From the NCBI RefSeq assembly GCF_022809095.1, contig NZ_JALAZE010000001.1, positions 434,001 through 498,000 on the forward strand: a stretch of DNA of 64,000 bases. Direction: 5' to 3'. Under the pieces are notes generated by a model. It was not told the DNA's origin. It saw only the letters and a program-made list of their open reading frames with translations, and did not search any database. Numbering within the stretch: position 1 is the stretch's first letter; every line of letters begins with the position of its first letter. Positions 16,503 to 24,306 of the stretch are shown here, piece after piece. The DNA comes from Bacillus kexueae (GTDB lineage: Bacteria; Bacillota; Bacilli; Bacillales; Aeribacillaceae). Position numbers and translations under genes: made by a program.

Positions 16503-17697
16503 TTACGAAGCGCGAGACCGACGAGGAAAAATTCATAAAGGCGTGCTCGAAGCGGCGTCAAAACAAGTTTTAGCAACGAAATTAAAGGAAAGTGGCTTGC
16601 GCTTATTACAGGCTGAGCAGAAGAAGGAATCGATCTGGTCAAAGGAGATTTATATCGGTAACCCAGTGAAACCGATTGATTTCATCGTTTTTTTACGACA
16701 ATTTGCCATTCTTATTCGCTCGGGCGTTTCCATCGTAGAAGGAACGAGTATACTTGGGGCACAAACAGAAAGTAAAGTGTTAAAAAAAGCGTTGGCTCAA
16801 ATTGAAGTTGAATTGCGGGAAGGCTCTTCCCTTTCATCTGCTTGCAAAAAGCACTCACACATCTTCAGCCCTCTTTTCGTCAACATGTTGATGGCTGGGG
16901 AAACGAGCGGAACGATGGACACGACGTTAGAGCGATTAGCCGACTATTACGATAAACAATATCGGACGAGGAAAAAACTTCAATCAGCGCTTACATATCC
17001 AATTGTTATTGGAATAATTACCCTTTTTATCGTGACCTTTTTACTAACCTATGTTATTCCAACATTTGAGGATTTGTTTGTTCAGTTTGATAGCGAACTA
17101 CCTTTCATCACATCAGCGATTATTGCCATTAGCGACTGGTTAATGAATAACATCCTTTTTGTTTTGCTCATTATCGTTCTATTGTTCGTCATTTTTTTAC
17201 TAATTTTTTACAATAAATCTACAAGAATCTACATTGATTATGCTATAATGAAAATGCCTTTAATAGGTAAATTGTATCAAAAAGCACTCATCGCACGCTT
17301 TACACGAACGTTCGGTTCGTTACTGGAGAATTCCGTTCCGATACTTGAATCGCTCATCCTATCGGAGCGCATTGTCGGAAACTTAATAGTGTCGGACGTC
17401 TTACAAAAAGCAAGGCGTTCACTTGAAACAGGAAATTCCTTAACCGAACCGATGAAAAAACATTGGATCATCCCCCCTCTCGTCATTCAAATGATGGCCA
17501 TTGGGGAGAAAACCGGTTCACTCGATTACATGCTTCAAAAAGCCGCGGACTTTTACGAAGCAGAAGTCGAAACCGCCACAGATCAATTCAAAGCGATGCT
17601 TGAACCGATGATGATTGTATTCCTTGCCGTAATCGTTGGAACCATTGTCCTTGCAATTGTCGTTCCAATGTTTACTATATTTAATACCATACAATAA
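16489..17697 (+). CDS. pilC: Type IV pilus inner-membrane platform protein PilC
   Basis: A 402-residue GspF/PilC protein that forms the membrane platform on which the ATPases act. It has two T2SSF cytoplasmic domains (FLRQFAILIRSGVSIVEG near residue 65 and ARFTRTFGSLLENSVPILE near 265) and three membrane helices (about 170-190, 215-240 and 370-400). I place the start at 16489 (MPQFNYEARD), since GAGGAG sits seven nt upstream; an ATG two codons earlier is too close to that site. The start lies inside the pilT end. Confidence 0.95.
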   Translation: MPQFNYEARDRRGKIHKGVLEAASKQVLATKLKESGLRLLQAEQKKESIWSKEIYIGNPVKPIDFIVFLRQFAILIRSGVSIVEGTSILGAQTESKVLKKALAQIEVELREGSSLSSACKKHSHIFSPLFVNMLMAGETSGTMDTTLERLADYYDKQYRTRKKLQSALTYPIVIGIITLFIVTFLLTYVIPTFEDLFVQFDSELPFITSAIIAISDWLMNNILFVLLIIVLLFVIFLLIFYNKSTRIYIDYAIMKMPLIGKLYQKALIARFTRTFGSLLENSVPILESLILSERIVGNLIVSDVLQKARRSLETGNSLTEPMKKHWIIPPLVIQMMAIGEKTGSLDYMLQKAADFYEAEVETATDQFKAMLEPMMIVFLAVIVGTIVLAIVVPMFTIFNTIQ

Positions 17698-17718
17698 TTA
17701 AAGGAGGAGAAACGAAAA

Positions 17719-18159
17719 ATGTTCAAAAAACATCTAAACAACGAACGCGGTTTAACACTAGTTGAATTACTAGCTGTTATTGTCATCTTAGGTATTATTG
17801 CAGCGGTTGCTGTACCTGCAATTGGCAACATTATTGAAAATTCGAAAGTAGACGGAGCCAAAGCAGATGCAATTGCTATGTTAAATGCTGCCAAGCTTTA
17901 TGAATTAGATGGAGGTACTATTGATTCCGACGGAGTAACTTCCAGTGAATTGAGCAACTACCTTGAAACAGCAGGAACTGAGTGGGAAACTGGTGAACCA
18001 GTTGTTACTAAAGACAGTAGCGGAACTTTAGTAATTACAGGGACAGCTACAGGAGCCTCTCAAAATGTTGAATTCACAAATGCTAGCATTGCCGACATTA
18101 ATAATCATAAAAGTGGAAAAGACGGATATTCCATTGGAGCTGCTTCTAGCGGTAGTTAA
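17719..18159 (+). CDS. pilA: Major type IV pilin PilA
   Basis: A 146-residue prepilin with very strong RBS (AAAGGAGGAG), which suggests high expression. The leader MFKKHLNNERG precedes LTLVELLAVIVILGIIAAVA, the archetypal N-terminal pilin helix with Glu at +5. The mature part is small, about 135 residues, rich in Gly, Ser, Thr and Asp, and without Cys. A terminator follows directly, which would leave pilD and pilMNO at lower levels. Of the four prepilins in the window, this one is most likely the main subunit. Confidence 0.9.
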   Translation: MFKKHLNNERGLTLVELLAVIVILGIIAAVAVPAIGNIIENSKVDGAKADAIAMLNAAKLYELDGGTIDSDGVTSSELSNYLETAGTEWETGEPVVTKDSSGTLVITGTATGASQNVEFTNASIADINNHKSGKDGYSIGAASSGS

Positions 18160-18169
18160 TAATAAATTG

Positions 18170-18202
18170 CAAAGCGTGGTGACATCGCCACGCTTTTTCC
18201 AA
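18170..18202 (+). terminator. Terminator or attenuator between pilA and pilD
   Basis: AAAGCGTGG and CCACGCTTT form a 9-bp stem around an 8-nt loop, then TTTTCC. It comes straight after the pilA stop, and pilD starts 26 nt later with no clear new promoter, so it probably causes partial termination. Confidence 0.75.
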
Positions 18203-18227
18203 ATATTGAGCAGTAAGGAGTCTATGC

Positions 18228-18977
18228 ATGTTGTTCGTTTATTTGTATACCTTTCTTGTCGGCATAACGTTCGGTTCATTTTTTAATGTGGTCGGGATGC
18301 GGGTTCCAAATAAAAAGTCCATTGTCCACCCTCGCTCTTCATGCCCACATTGTCATACTGTGCTTTCTTGGAAAGAGCTGATCCCCATCGTTTCATATGT
18401 TTGGCAAAGGGGCCGTTGCCGAAATTGCGAGAGCAACATTACGCTCTTCTACCCAGCATTTGAAGCACTTACAGGCTTGTTGTTTGTCTTTTCTCTTTAT
18501 AAAATAGGATTTGAGCTTGAACTCGTTGTGGCACTTACATTCGTGTCGCTTTTAATCATTATCACGGTTAGTGATTTGTCATATATGCTCATCCCGAATC
18601 GAATACTTCTATTCTTTTTTATCCTATTTTTAATAGAACGAATGCTCATCCCTCTTTCCCCTATATATGATTCTCTTCTCGGTAGCTTCGTAGGATTTGC
18701 ATTATTGTATGTGATTGCCGTTATTAGTAAAGGTGGAATGGGAGGTGGCGATATTAAATTATTTGCCGTAATCGGGCTTGTTCTTGGTACGAAAGATGTC
18801 TTGCTTGCCTTTTTTATCGCAACGATTGTTGGAACCTTGTTTAGCCTCTTCGGGATGATATCGAAAAAGCTAACGAGAAAATCCGCCATCCCATTCGGAC
18901 CATTTATTAGCCTCGGCGCACTTGTTGCTTATTTTTACGGCGATTCGATAATTCAGTGGTATGTGCAAATACTATAA
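18228..18977 (+). CDS. pilD: Prepilin peptidase PilD (type 4 leader peptidase)
   Basis: A 249-residue bifunctional aspartyl peptidase and N-methyltransferase in the membrane. The N-terminal domain has the tetracysteine zinc cluster (CPHC ... CRNC). The catalytic Asp residues are in TVSDLSYMLIPN and in GMGGGDIKL. Around seven membrane helices follow the usual pattern. It would process all four prepilins in the window. Start at 18228 with AAGGAG seven nt upstream. Confidence 0.93.
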   Translation: MLFVYLYTFLVGITFGSFFNVVGMRVPNKKSIVHPRSSCPHCHTVLSWKELIPIVSYVWQRGRCRNCESNITLFYPAFEALTGLLFVFSLYKIGFELELVVALTFVSLLIIITVSDLSYMLIPNRILLFFFILFLIERMLIPLSPIYDSLLGSFVGFALLYVIAVISKGGMGGGDIKLFAVIGLVLGTKDVLLAFFIATIVGTLFSLFGMISKKLTRKSAIPFGPFISLGALVAYFYGDSIIQWYVQIL

Positions 18978-18988
18978 AGGTGAATGCT

Positions 18989-19975
18989 ATGAAAATTACT
19001 TCTCTCTTTTCAAAATCAAATGTAGCAAATTTAGAGATTAAAGATGATGTTATTCGCTTTGTCGAGGTGAAACAAACGAATCCAATTTTCGTTTCCCACC
19101 ACGGTGAGTATTATTTAGAACCCGGCATAATCGAGCAAGGTCGGATCATCGATGAAGAAGCGTTTACGTCAGCGCTATCGTCTTGTATTCAAAGCTGGAA
19201 TTTAAAACGAAAGGACGTCCGTTTTCTCCTCCCCGACGCTTCAGTCGTCGTGCGTGTTGTCGACGTACCTATTGACGTTCCGAATGATGAAATCGTTGGT
19301 CACTTATATTTTGAACTCGATCAGTCGATTCATTTACCCTTTGATTCTCCTATTATTGATGGAACATTCCTTTATGAAACAAACGAAACGAAGAAAGTGT
19401 TGTTAGTTGCAGCGCCAGAAGCAGTCGTCAACACGATTGCTAACAAACTAAAAGAATTACGTACAAACCCGGTTGTGGCTGACATTTCACCATTTAGCCA
19501 ATACCGATTATTTCATCATTATGAACTTACTTCACAAGATGAACATTATTTGTTGATTCAACTCAATATGCAGTCGATAACGGTAAGCATTTTTGATGAT
19601 GAGCGACCATCGTTCATGCAGCAATTCCCGATTCCATACGGGGAAGGTATATGGAATCCAATGCGGTCCGAAACTGGTCATACACTTGATTTCAGCACGA
19701 CAAACGAATTCGACATTGTATCGGCGGTTCAAGACATATACATTGAAATTGAACGAATTTTGCGATTCTATCAATTTTCATTGCATAATGGCAATCAAGA
19801 AATTACGAGTATCTTGTTAACAGGCGATCATCCATTTCTTACAACTATCCAACAAGAAATGCGAGACCGCTTTTCATTACCAATCATCACCATTCCAAAT
19901 GAAGTCATTTTACCAACTCCTTTAGAACCGAAATGGTTTAACGCTTTAGGCTTAGCTGTGAGAGAGGGAAACTAA
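18989..19975 (+). CDS. pilM: Type IV pilus assembly protein PilM
   Basis: A 328-residue actin-like ATPase-fold protein of the PilM/ComA type, expected in the cytoplasm bound to the N-terminal tail of PilN. Visible hallmarks are the N-terminal ANLEIKDDVIRFVEV, the LPDASVVVRVVDVP segment and ILLTGDHPFL near the C-terminus. The start at 18989 has AAAGGTGAA upstream; an in-frame upstream ATG lies within pilD and lacks a site. It overlaps pilN by one nucleotide (TAATG). Confidence 0.85.
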   Translation: MKITSLFSKSNVANLEIKDDVIRFVEVKQTNPIFVSHHGEYYLEPGIIEQGRIIDEEAFTSALSSCIQSWNLKRKDVRFLLPDASVVVRVVDVPIDVPNDEIVGHLYFELDQSIHLPFDSPIIDGTFLYETNETKKVLLVAAPEAVVNTIANKLKELRTNPVVADISPFSQYRLFHHYELTSQDEHYLLIQLNMQSITVSIFDDERPSFMQQFPIPYGEGIWNPMRSETGHTLDFSTTNEFDIVSAVQDIYIEIERILRFYQFSLHNGNQEITSILLTGDHPFLTTIQQEMRDRFSLPIITIPNEVILPTPLEPKWFNALGLAVREGN

Positions 19976-20559
19976 TGTTAATCGAAATCAATTTACTCCA
20001 AAAGAAAGAACCAAAAAAGAAAGCTATCCTTTTCTATATCTTATTTCTTGTCGTCATCACTCTCATTTTAGGGATTGCGCTTTTTTCCCAATATCGAGAA
20101 GTGACAACCGACATCAAATCTATCGATCAGCAACTAACAGCCATTCAAATAGAGCAAAAGGAGTTTGAAACCAACACAAAGACTGAATCACCTACGGTCC
20201 AAAAAATTAACGAGCTTAAAACATTCACAGATATAGCGAAATCCAATCAGCTTGATACGGTCGATTTACTAACAAGACTTTCAAAATTACTGCCGACAGA
20301 AAGCTACTTTACCGACTTCCAATTAAGCGGGAATGTGATGAACGTCACGGTTCATATTCAAAAAGAAATGGATGCAGCATTTTATTACCGTCATCTTCTA
20401 AACGAGAGTTGGATTGAAAACGTCATTCTCGAACAAGTCGTCGCAAACCGTACCGGGGAAGAAGAAACGGAAAATCAGTTATCGACATATGTTGCTTCGT
20501 ATAAGATCATGATTGATCGAATGACGTTAAAAGAATTACAAAAGGAGGCGTCCGAATGA
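19975..20559 (+). CDS. pilN: Type IV pilus assembly protein PilN
   Basis: A 194-residue protein with the diagnostic cytoplasmic tail IEINLLQ (PilN INLLP-type motif) that binds PilM. A single membrane helix follows at residues about 18-38, then a coiled coil and an extracytoplasmic alpha/beta domain. Its start overlaps the stop of pilM (TAATG) and its end overlaps pilO by 4 nt. Confidence 0.85.
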   Translation: MLIEINLLQKKEPKKKAILFYILFLVVITLILGIALFSQYREVTTDIKSIDQQLTAIQIEQKEFETNTKTESPTVQKINELKTFTDIAKSNQLDTVDLLTRLSKLLPTESYFTDFQLSGNVMNVTVHIQKEMDAAFYYRHLLNESWIENVILEQVVANRTGEEETENQLSTYVASYKIMIDRMTLKELQKEASE

Positions 20560-21257
20560 ACCTCCAGCTAACAAAAAAACAAACAATCTATGTAAGCGTG
20601 ACTGTAATGGTCATCATCATCGTAACACTCCTCCTTCAGTTTCTTTGGATTCATCCATTGAAGGAAACGAGAGCACTAAAAGAGGAAACATTAGCAATCG
20701 AAAAAAAAGTGTTGGAAGCACTTCAAGAAGCACCAACTCCTCCATCGATTGCGGAGCAAACATCCTATGCGTTACAAAAGCAAGTACCCGTTCAACCACT
20801 TTATGATCAATTATTTGCCGAACTAGAAGAAGCAAAAACCGTATCGGGTACGATTATCGAAAACTATGAAGTCGTAACATCGGAGGATGAAGAAAATAGT
20901 GAGTTAGAGGATATCGAAAATATTGGACTTTCTTTTCAAACAAAAAATGAATTACCCGCTGAAACCTCGACTTCGGCTCACACTTTAGAAAAAGCTTCCA
21001 TGACCGTCGTCGTTCATGCAGACAATTATGAAGAAATGACACAGTTCATTGAAAGCTTGGAAGCGAGTGAACGAATCATCATCGTAGAGAATTTATCGTA
21101 CATCGATAACGACGCCGACTACTTTTCTTTTGAACTTACCTTCTCTGGTTACTACGCAACTGGGATGGAAGAATTAATCGACGAATCACCTCGAATTGAT
21201 ATCGAAGCGCCAAGCGAAAAAACAAACCCACTAGAAAAAAATGAAAGCAGACAATGA
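20556..21257 (+). CDS. pilO: Type IV pilus assembly protein PilO
   Basis: A 233-residue bitopic protein. It has a short cytoplasmic N-terminus, one membrane helix at about residues 11-29, a coiled-coil stretch (EETLAIEKKVLEALQEA) and an extracytoplasmic domain. The order and topology match PilO, which pairs with PilN in the alignment subcomplex. Sequence alone is weakly diagnostic; the position after pilM-pilN is decisive. A hairpin terminator follows. Confidence 0.8.
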   Translation: MNLQLTKKQTIYVSVTVMVIIIVTLLLQFLWIHPLKETRALKEETLAIEKKVLEALQEAPTPPSIAEQTSYALQKQVPVQPLYDQLFAELEEAKTVSGTIIENYEVVTSEDEENSELEDIENIGLSFQTKNELPAETSTSAHTLEKASMTVVVHADNYEEMTQFIESLEASERIIIVENLSYIDNDADYFSFELTFSGYYATGMEELIDESPRIDIEAPSEKTNPLEKNESRQ

Positions 21258-21259
21258 TG

Positions 21260-21292
21260 TTCAAGACGGCGTGATAGTCTTGAACACTTTTA
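21260..21292 (+). terminator. Probable terminator of the pilus operon
   Basis: TTCAAGAC (21260-21267) pairs with GTCTTGAA (21277-21284) and is followed by CACTTTTATA. The T-tract is modest. Confidence 0.65.
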
Positions 21293-21300
21293 TACAGGCA

Positions 21301-21607
21301 ATATTCCAAAGAATTGTTGCTTTTAGTGAGGATAAAATACATTTTTGAGAATCATTCTTCCCCTTTGTAATGGAGCGACCTGACTCGCGGGATATAGAGG
21401 AAAAGCGAGACCTCACAGGCAGCATGGCAAAGAGGCTCGACTTCCTCCCCAAGGAAAGCAAGGTGACCGTAGCGCAATATCCGAAATTCATCTTAAAAAT
21501 GTTTGAAAAATCAACAATTTATACGAAACAGCCTTTATTAAAGATTGTTATTTTTAGAACTAACAAAATATATTGTTCAGGTAGTTTTAACATTCTGTAA
21601 TGGAGCG
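21301..21607. repeat. Second dispersed-type element between diverged direct repeats
   Basis: This 425-nt gap after pilO has no gene. Two diverged direct repeats, 21301-21377 and 21532-21607, share ATTGTTNNTTTTAG near the start and TNTGTAATGGAGCG at the end, offset by 230 nt. Between them is a GC-richer block (21378-21480) with words such as GAGGAAAAGCGAGACCTCAC, GAGGCTCGACTTCC and AAGGAAAGCAAGGTGACCG. That block resembles, from memory, another intergenic repeat class common in Bacillaceae. A 76-codon open frame across it has no coding features. Confidence 0.55.
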
Positions 21608-21682
21608 TTTAAACATCGGTGTGATGGTGTCTGAATACGTAAAAGAAGAAAAGGTCAGGTAAAAATCTAATTCAACCCTATT

Positions 21683-22258
21683 TTGTTTCTCTCAATCATT
21701 AGCAGTTGTTTTGTACTGATGCATCCCTTTGTACAGTGGATGTTTATTGATGCTCTCACCGTTTTCTTTGCCCCTATTTTATCTCTTGTGATATTCGGTT
21801 TCTTTGTAATTGTGACAATTACGACCGTTTTATATTGGCTTAAAAGAAAAGATAGCAAACCTTTTATCATACAGCTTGCCACACTTCTTCTTATTACCCT
21901 TTTTCCCTTTCAGCAAGTGCTATTACAAATAGATTTCAACAAGAATAAAAAAGAGCGAGAAAGCGTGGTGAGTATGGTCTATCAAGAACGTCTACGTCCA
22001 AACGTTTCTTACAATGATCGTCTCATTGAACTTCCGGAAGAATTCAAACATTTATCAAAAGGTGGCGGCGAAATTGTCGTAGAGAAGAAGAAAGGTAATG
22101 ATTTTATTCTCTTCTATACCTTTAGAGGAGTTCTAGATAATTTCTCAGGATTTATCTATTCACCAACGGATCAACCACCTGTTCAAGGAGATTTTGCTAG
22201 CGATTTAAAAGAAGTGAAAAAAATAGAAGAACATTGGTATTTTATCTCGTCGTACTAA
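21683..22258 (+). CDS. Uncharacterised membrane protein
   Basis: A 191-residue protein with three predicted membrane helices in the first 85 residues (FIDALTVFFAPILSLVIFGF, then FVIVTITTVLYWL, then IQLATLLLITLFPF) and a soluble C-terminal domain of about 100 residues (GEIVVEKKKGNDFILFYTFRG). The start is uncertain: a TTG at 21683 or an ATG at 21719, neither with a clear ribosome binding site. I do not recognise the family. It converges on the C39 peptidase gene and shares a strong hairpin terminator with it. Confidence 0.55.
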   Translation: MFLSIISSCFVLMHPFVQWMFIDALTVFFAPILSLVIFGFFVIVTITTVLYWLKRKDSKPFIIQLATLLLITLFPFQQVLLQIDFNKNKKERESVVSMVYQERLRPNVSYNDRLIELPEEFKHLSKGGGEIVVEKKKGNDFILFYTFRGVLDNFSGFIYSPTDQPPVQGDFASDLKEVKKIEEHWYFISSY

Positions 22259-22269
22259 TAAATAATAGA

Positions 22270-22313
22270 AAAAGTGTATGGCCATTCATTGTTGCTCGCC
22301 ATACACTTTTCTC
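22270..22313. terminator. Bidirectional terminator between convergent genes
   Basis: AAAAGTGTATGG and CCATACACTTTT form a 12-bp stem around a 17-nt loop, with T-rich flanks usable in both directions. It separates the membrane protein gene from the C39-like peptidase gene. Confidence 0.8.
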
Positions 22314-22314
22314 G

Positions 22315-23028
22315 TTAAGACGTTATCACCATCGCCTGCCGCCCCATTTGAATCCACGCCTCCTCAAACGAGGATTTCTCAACTCGTTGGTCCTTTTTTC
22401 CGTACGGATTATTCACATATACATGCGTGTCATCATATCCCGTCATGACGACGCTATGGACGCTAAACGTAATGTCGATTGCTCCTTGTGGTGTTTCCCA
22501 CGTTTGAAAGTTGTTAACAGGCTTTAAGGTCGTCGTTGCAATAACCCATACAGGTAGACCATTATCAATTTGTTCATAAAGAACTGTGACATCACTTCCC
22601 GTTAAATCAATTGCCCTCTCCCCTACATACTCTTTCGCTAATTCGGTTATTGGTCCGTGATACACTGACAGGCCAGGACCGTTTACCATATCCCCAACAA
22701 ACCCTTCATTCGGGTTCCCTTTTTGCCCGTTCGGGTACGTAAGAGGCACTTTCCTTATTTGATCTGCCAGTTCATTTTTCGTTATAACAATGCCATGATA
22801 TTGCATAACCATTGCAAGGCTGGTTACTTCACACCCATTATAAAGCTTCGGGTGAGCCATCTGATTCAGAAGTGGAACATTTAAACGCTTTTCTCTTGAC
22901 ACCGCCGTTTCAACGGTGATTTCACTTTCAATCTGTCGAACGTCTTCTTCTCCTATTCCATGCTTTACTACCAAAAATACTAATGCACAAATCGCTACAA
23001 TTACACTTACACGAAAAATTCGCACCAT
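22315..23028 (-). CDS. C39-like cysteine peptidase family protein (YvpB-like)
   Basis: A 237-residue protein with an N-terminal membrane anchor (residues about 5-23, VSVIVAICALVFLVVKHG) and a papain-like C39-type domain. The catalytic Cys is in LYNGCEVTSLAMVMQYHG, the His in FSVHSVVMTGYDD, and the following Asn/Asp in YVNNPYG, which matches the peptidase_C39_2 family. Such proteins are exported or membrane-tethered with unknown substrates. The start at 23028 is supported by GGGTGATTCTC; a longer frame of 260 codons lacks a site and would put hydrophilic residues before the anchor. Confidence 0.75.
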   Translation of the reverse strand: MVRIFRVSVIVAICALVFLVVKHGIGEEDVRQIESEITVETAVSREKRLNVPLLNQMAHPKLYNGCEVTSLAMVMQYHGIVITKNELADQIRKVPLTYPNGQKGNPNEGFVGDMVNGPGLSVYHGPITELAKEYVGERAIDLTGSDVTVLYEQIDNGLPVWVIATTTLKPVNNFQTWETPQGAIDITFSVHSVVMTGYDDTHVYVNNPYGKKDQRVEKSSFEEAWIQMGRQAMVITS

Positions 23029-23137
23029 GAGAATCACCCAATTTTCACCCATTTTTTCATTCGCTAGATGTTTGTCCATTTCAAATTCGGGGCTCATTCA
23101 TAGAATAAAGAGAATCTCAAATAAGGTGGTGAGAGTT

Positions 23138-23224
23138 ATGAGTCACGGTTACAATAATAGCTTTGCTTTGATTGTTGTCTTGTTTATTCTCCTTGTTATC
23201 GTTGGTACAGCATTTGTATGTTAG
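23138..23224 (+). CDS. YjcZ-family sporulation small membrane peptide
   Basis: A 28-residue peptide, MSHGYNN followed by SFALIVVLFILLVIVGTAFV and a C-terminal Cys. The pattern of a short Gly/Tyr head and FALIVVLFILLxIVG helix is the YjcZ family of tiny Bacillus proteins linked to spores. RBS AAGGTGGTGAG is present and a terminator follows at 23311. It is divergent from the C39 peptidase gene. Confidence 0.85.
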   Translation: MSHGYNNSFALIVVLFILLVIVGTAFVC

Positions 23225-23310
23225 TCGCACTCTCATAGACCTTTAAAAAAGAGCTAGAAAGAGATTCTTCCCCCTCTCATCCCGTCTGTCATCTGTCTTA
23301 CTTTTTCGTG

Positions 23311-23341
23311 TAGCACCCTATGAAAAGGGTGCTATTTTTAT
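23311..23341 (+). terminator. Intrinsic terminator downstream of the YjcZ-family gene
   Basis: TAGCACCCT and AGGGTGCTA form a 9-bp stem around ATGAAA, followed by TTTTTA on the plus strand. Confidence 0.82.
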
Positions 23342-23345
23342 GTAT

Positions 23346-23681
23346 TTATTCGCCAAATTCCGTTCCCCATTGATGCATCGCGTGTAACACAGGCATGAGC
23401 GTCATGCCTTTTTCTGTCATTGAATACTCTACTTTCGGTGGGACTCCTTCATATTGATGGCGCACAATGAGGCCATCCTGCTCCAATTCTTTTAATTGTT
23501 GGCTCAACATTTTATGCGCAATTCCTGGGAGTAAATCTTTTAAATCTCGGTATCGCTGGGGACCATCGACTCCTAGATGCCACAAAATCACCGTTTTCCA
23601 TTTTCCACCGATCTTTGATAACGTAAACTCAATCGAGCATTTCAGCTTTCCTTTTTCATCTACCTGAATTGAGTCGGACAT
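23346..23681 (-). CDS. HxlR-family transcriptional regulator
   Basis: A 111-residue winged-helix regulator of the HxlR family: FTLSKIGGKWKTVILWHL, RYRDLKDLLPGIAHKMLSQQ and the wing KVEYSMTEKG. The single Cys in KLKCSIEF lies at the position of the redox-sensing N-terminal Cys in YodB/CatR relatives, about 12 residues before GKW. Thiol-based sensing of quinones or aldehydes is inferred. The ATG at 23681 is chosen since AGGTGAAC precedes it; a GTG three codons upstream is less likely. It is divergent from the VOC and reductase genes, which are its likely targets. Confidence 0.85.
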   Translation of the reverse strand: MSDSIQVDEKGKLKCSIEFTLSKIGGKWKTVILWHLGVDGPQRYRDLKDLLPGIAHKMLSQQLKELEQDGLIVRHQYEGVPPKVEYSMTEKGMTLMPVLHAMHQWGTEFGE

Positions 23682-23715
23682 GCTGTTCACCTCTCTTACT
23701 TTTTGGTTAGTATCC

Positions 23716-23761
23716 CACTTTAAAGTGCCTTCTTCCTAATAGGATGATACCGAATTATAAT
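23716..23761 (+). promoter_or_regulatory. Candidate HxlR operator and VOC-operon promoter
   Basis: The divergent gap contains the perfect palindrome CACTTTAAAGTG (23716-23727) and a second, TCCTAATAGGA (23734-23744). A TATAAT at 23756-23761 with TTCCTA at 17-nt spacing forms a plausible promoter whose -35 overlaps the second palindrome. Assignment to the adjacent HxlR protein is inferred from position. Confidence 0.5.
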
Positions 23762-23798
23762 GAAAACCGTCAAAAAAATTCAATTGGAGGAATGAAAA

Positions 23799-24293
23799 AT
23801 GCCTATTTATCCTAGAACATTTTCACATATCGGTCTTTCAGTACCAAACTTAGAAGAGGCCATTAAATTTTACAGCGAAGTATTTGGATGGTACGTCATT
23901 ATGGAGCCGTCTGAAATTCAAAATGATGATTCCGCAATCGGCGAGATGTGCCGTGACGTATTCGGAAATGATTGGGAAAGCTTCCGCATTGCCCATTTAG
24001 CAACTGGAGATAAAATCGGAATCGAGCTATTCGAATTCTCCCATAACGAACAGCCTGAAAATAACTTTGAATATTGGAAAACCGGTCTTTTCCACTTTTG
24101 TGTGCAAGATCCTGACATTGAAGGATTAGTCGAAAAAATTAAAGCATACGGTGGAAAACAACGCATGCCAATTCGTGAATATTACCCTGGTGAAAAACCA
24201 TATAAAATGGTATATGTTGAAGATCCGTTCGGAAATATTTTTGAAATTTACACGCACAGCTATGAACTTACGTATTCACAAGGTGCTTATTAA
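23799..24293 (+). CDS. VOC-superfamily (glyoxalase/dioxygenase-fold) protein
   Basis: A 164-residue vicinal-oxygen-chelate protein. The first metal ligand is probably the His of SHIGLSVPNLEEAIKFY; later elements are FHFCVQDPDIEGLVEKI and the C-terminal VYVEDPFGNIFEIYTHSY with a Glu ligand. This is the layout of glyoxalase I and ring-cleaving dioxygenase relatives. RBS is GGAGGAATG. It forms an operon with a zinc-type reductase and is divergent from HxlR, suggesting detoxification of reactive carbonyls or quinones. The reaction itself is not determined. Confidence 0.8.
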   Translation: MPIYPRTFSHIGLSVPNLEEAIKFYSEVFGWYVIMEPSEIQNDDSAIGEMCRDVFGNDWESFRIAHLATGDKIGIELFEFSHNEQPENNFEYWKTGLFHFCVQDPDIEGLVEKIKAYGGKQRMPIREYYPGEKPYKMVYVEDPFGNIFEIYTHSYELTYSQGAY

Positions 24294-24306
24294 GGAGTGG
24301 ATGTAA

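Noticed and set aside
21370-21600. 76-codon frame after the pilus operon
   Set aside because: Lies over the repeat-like block, no ribosome binding site and mixed composition.
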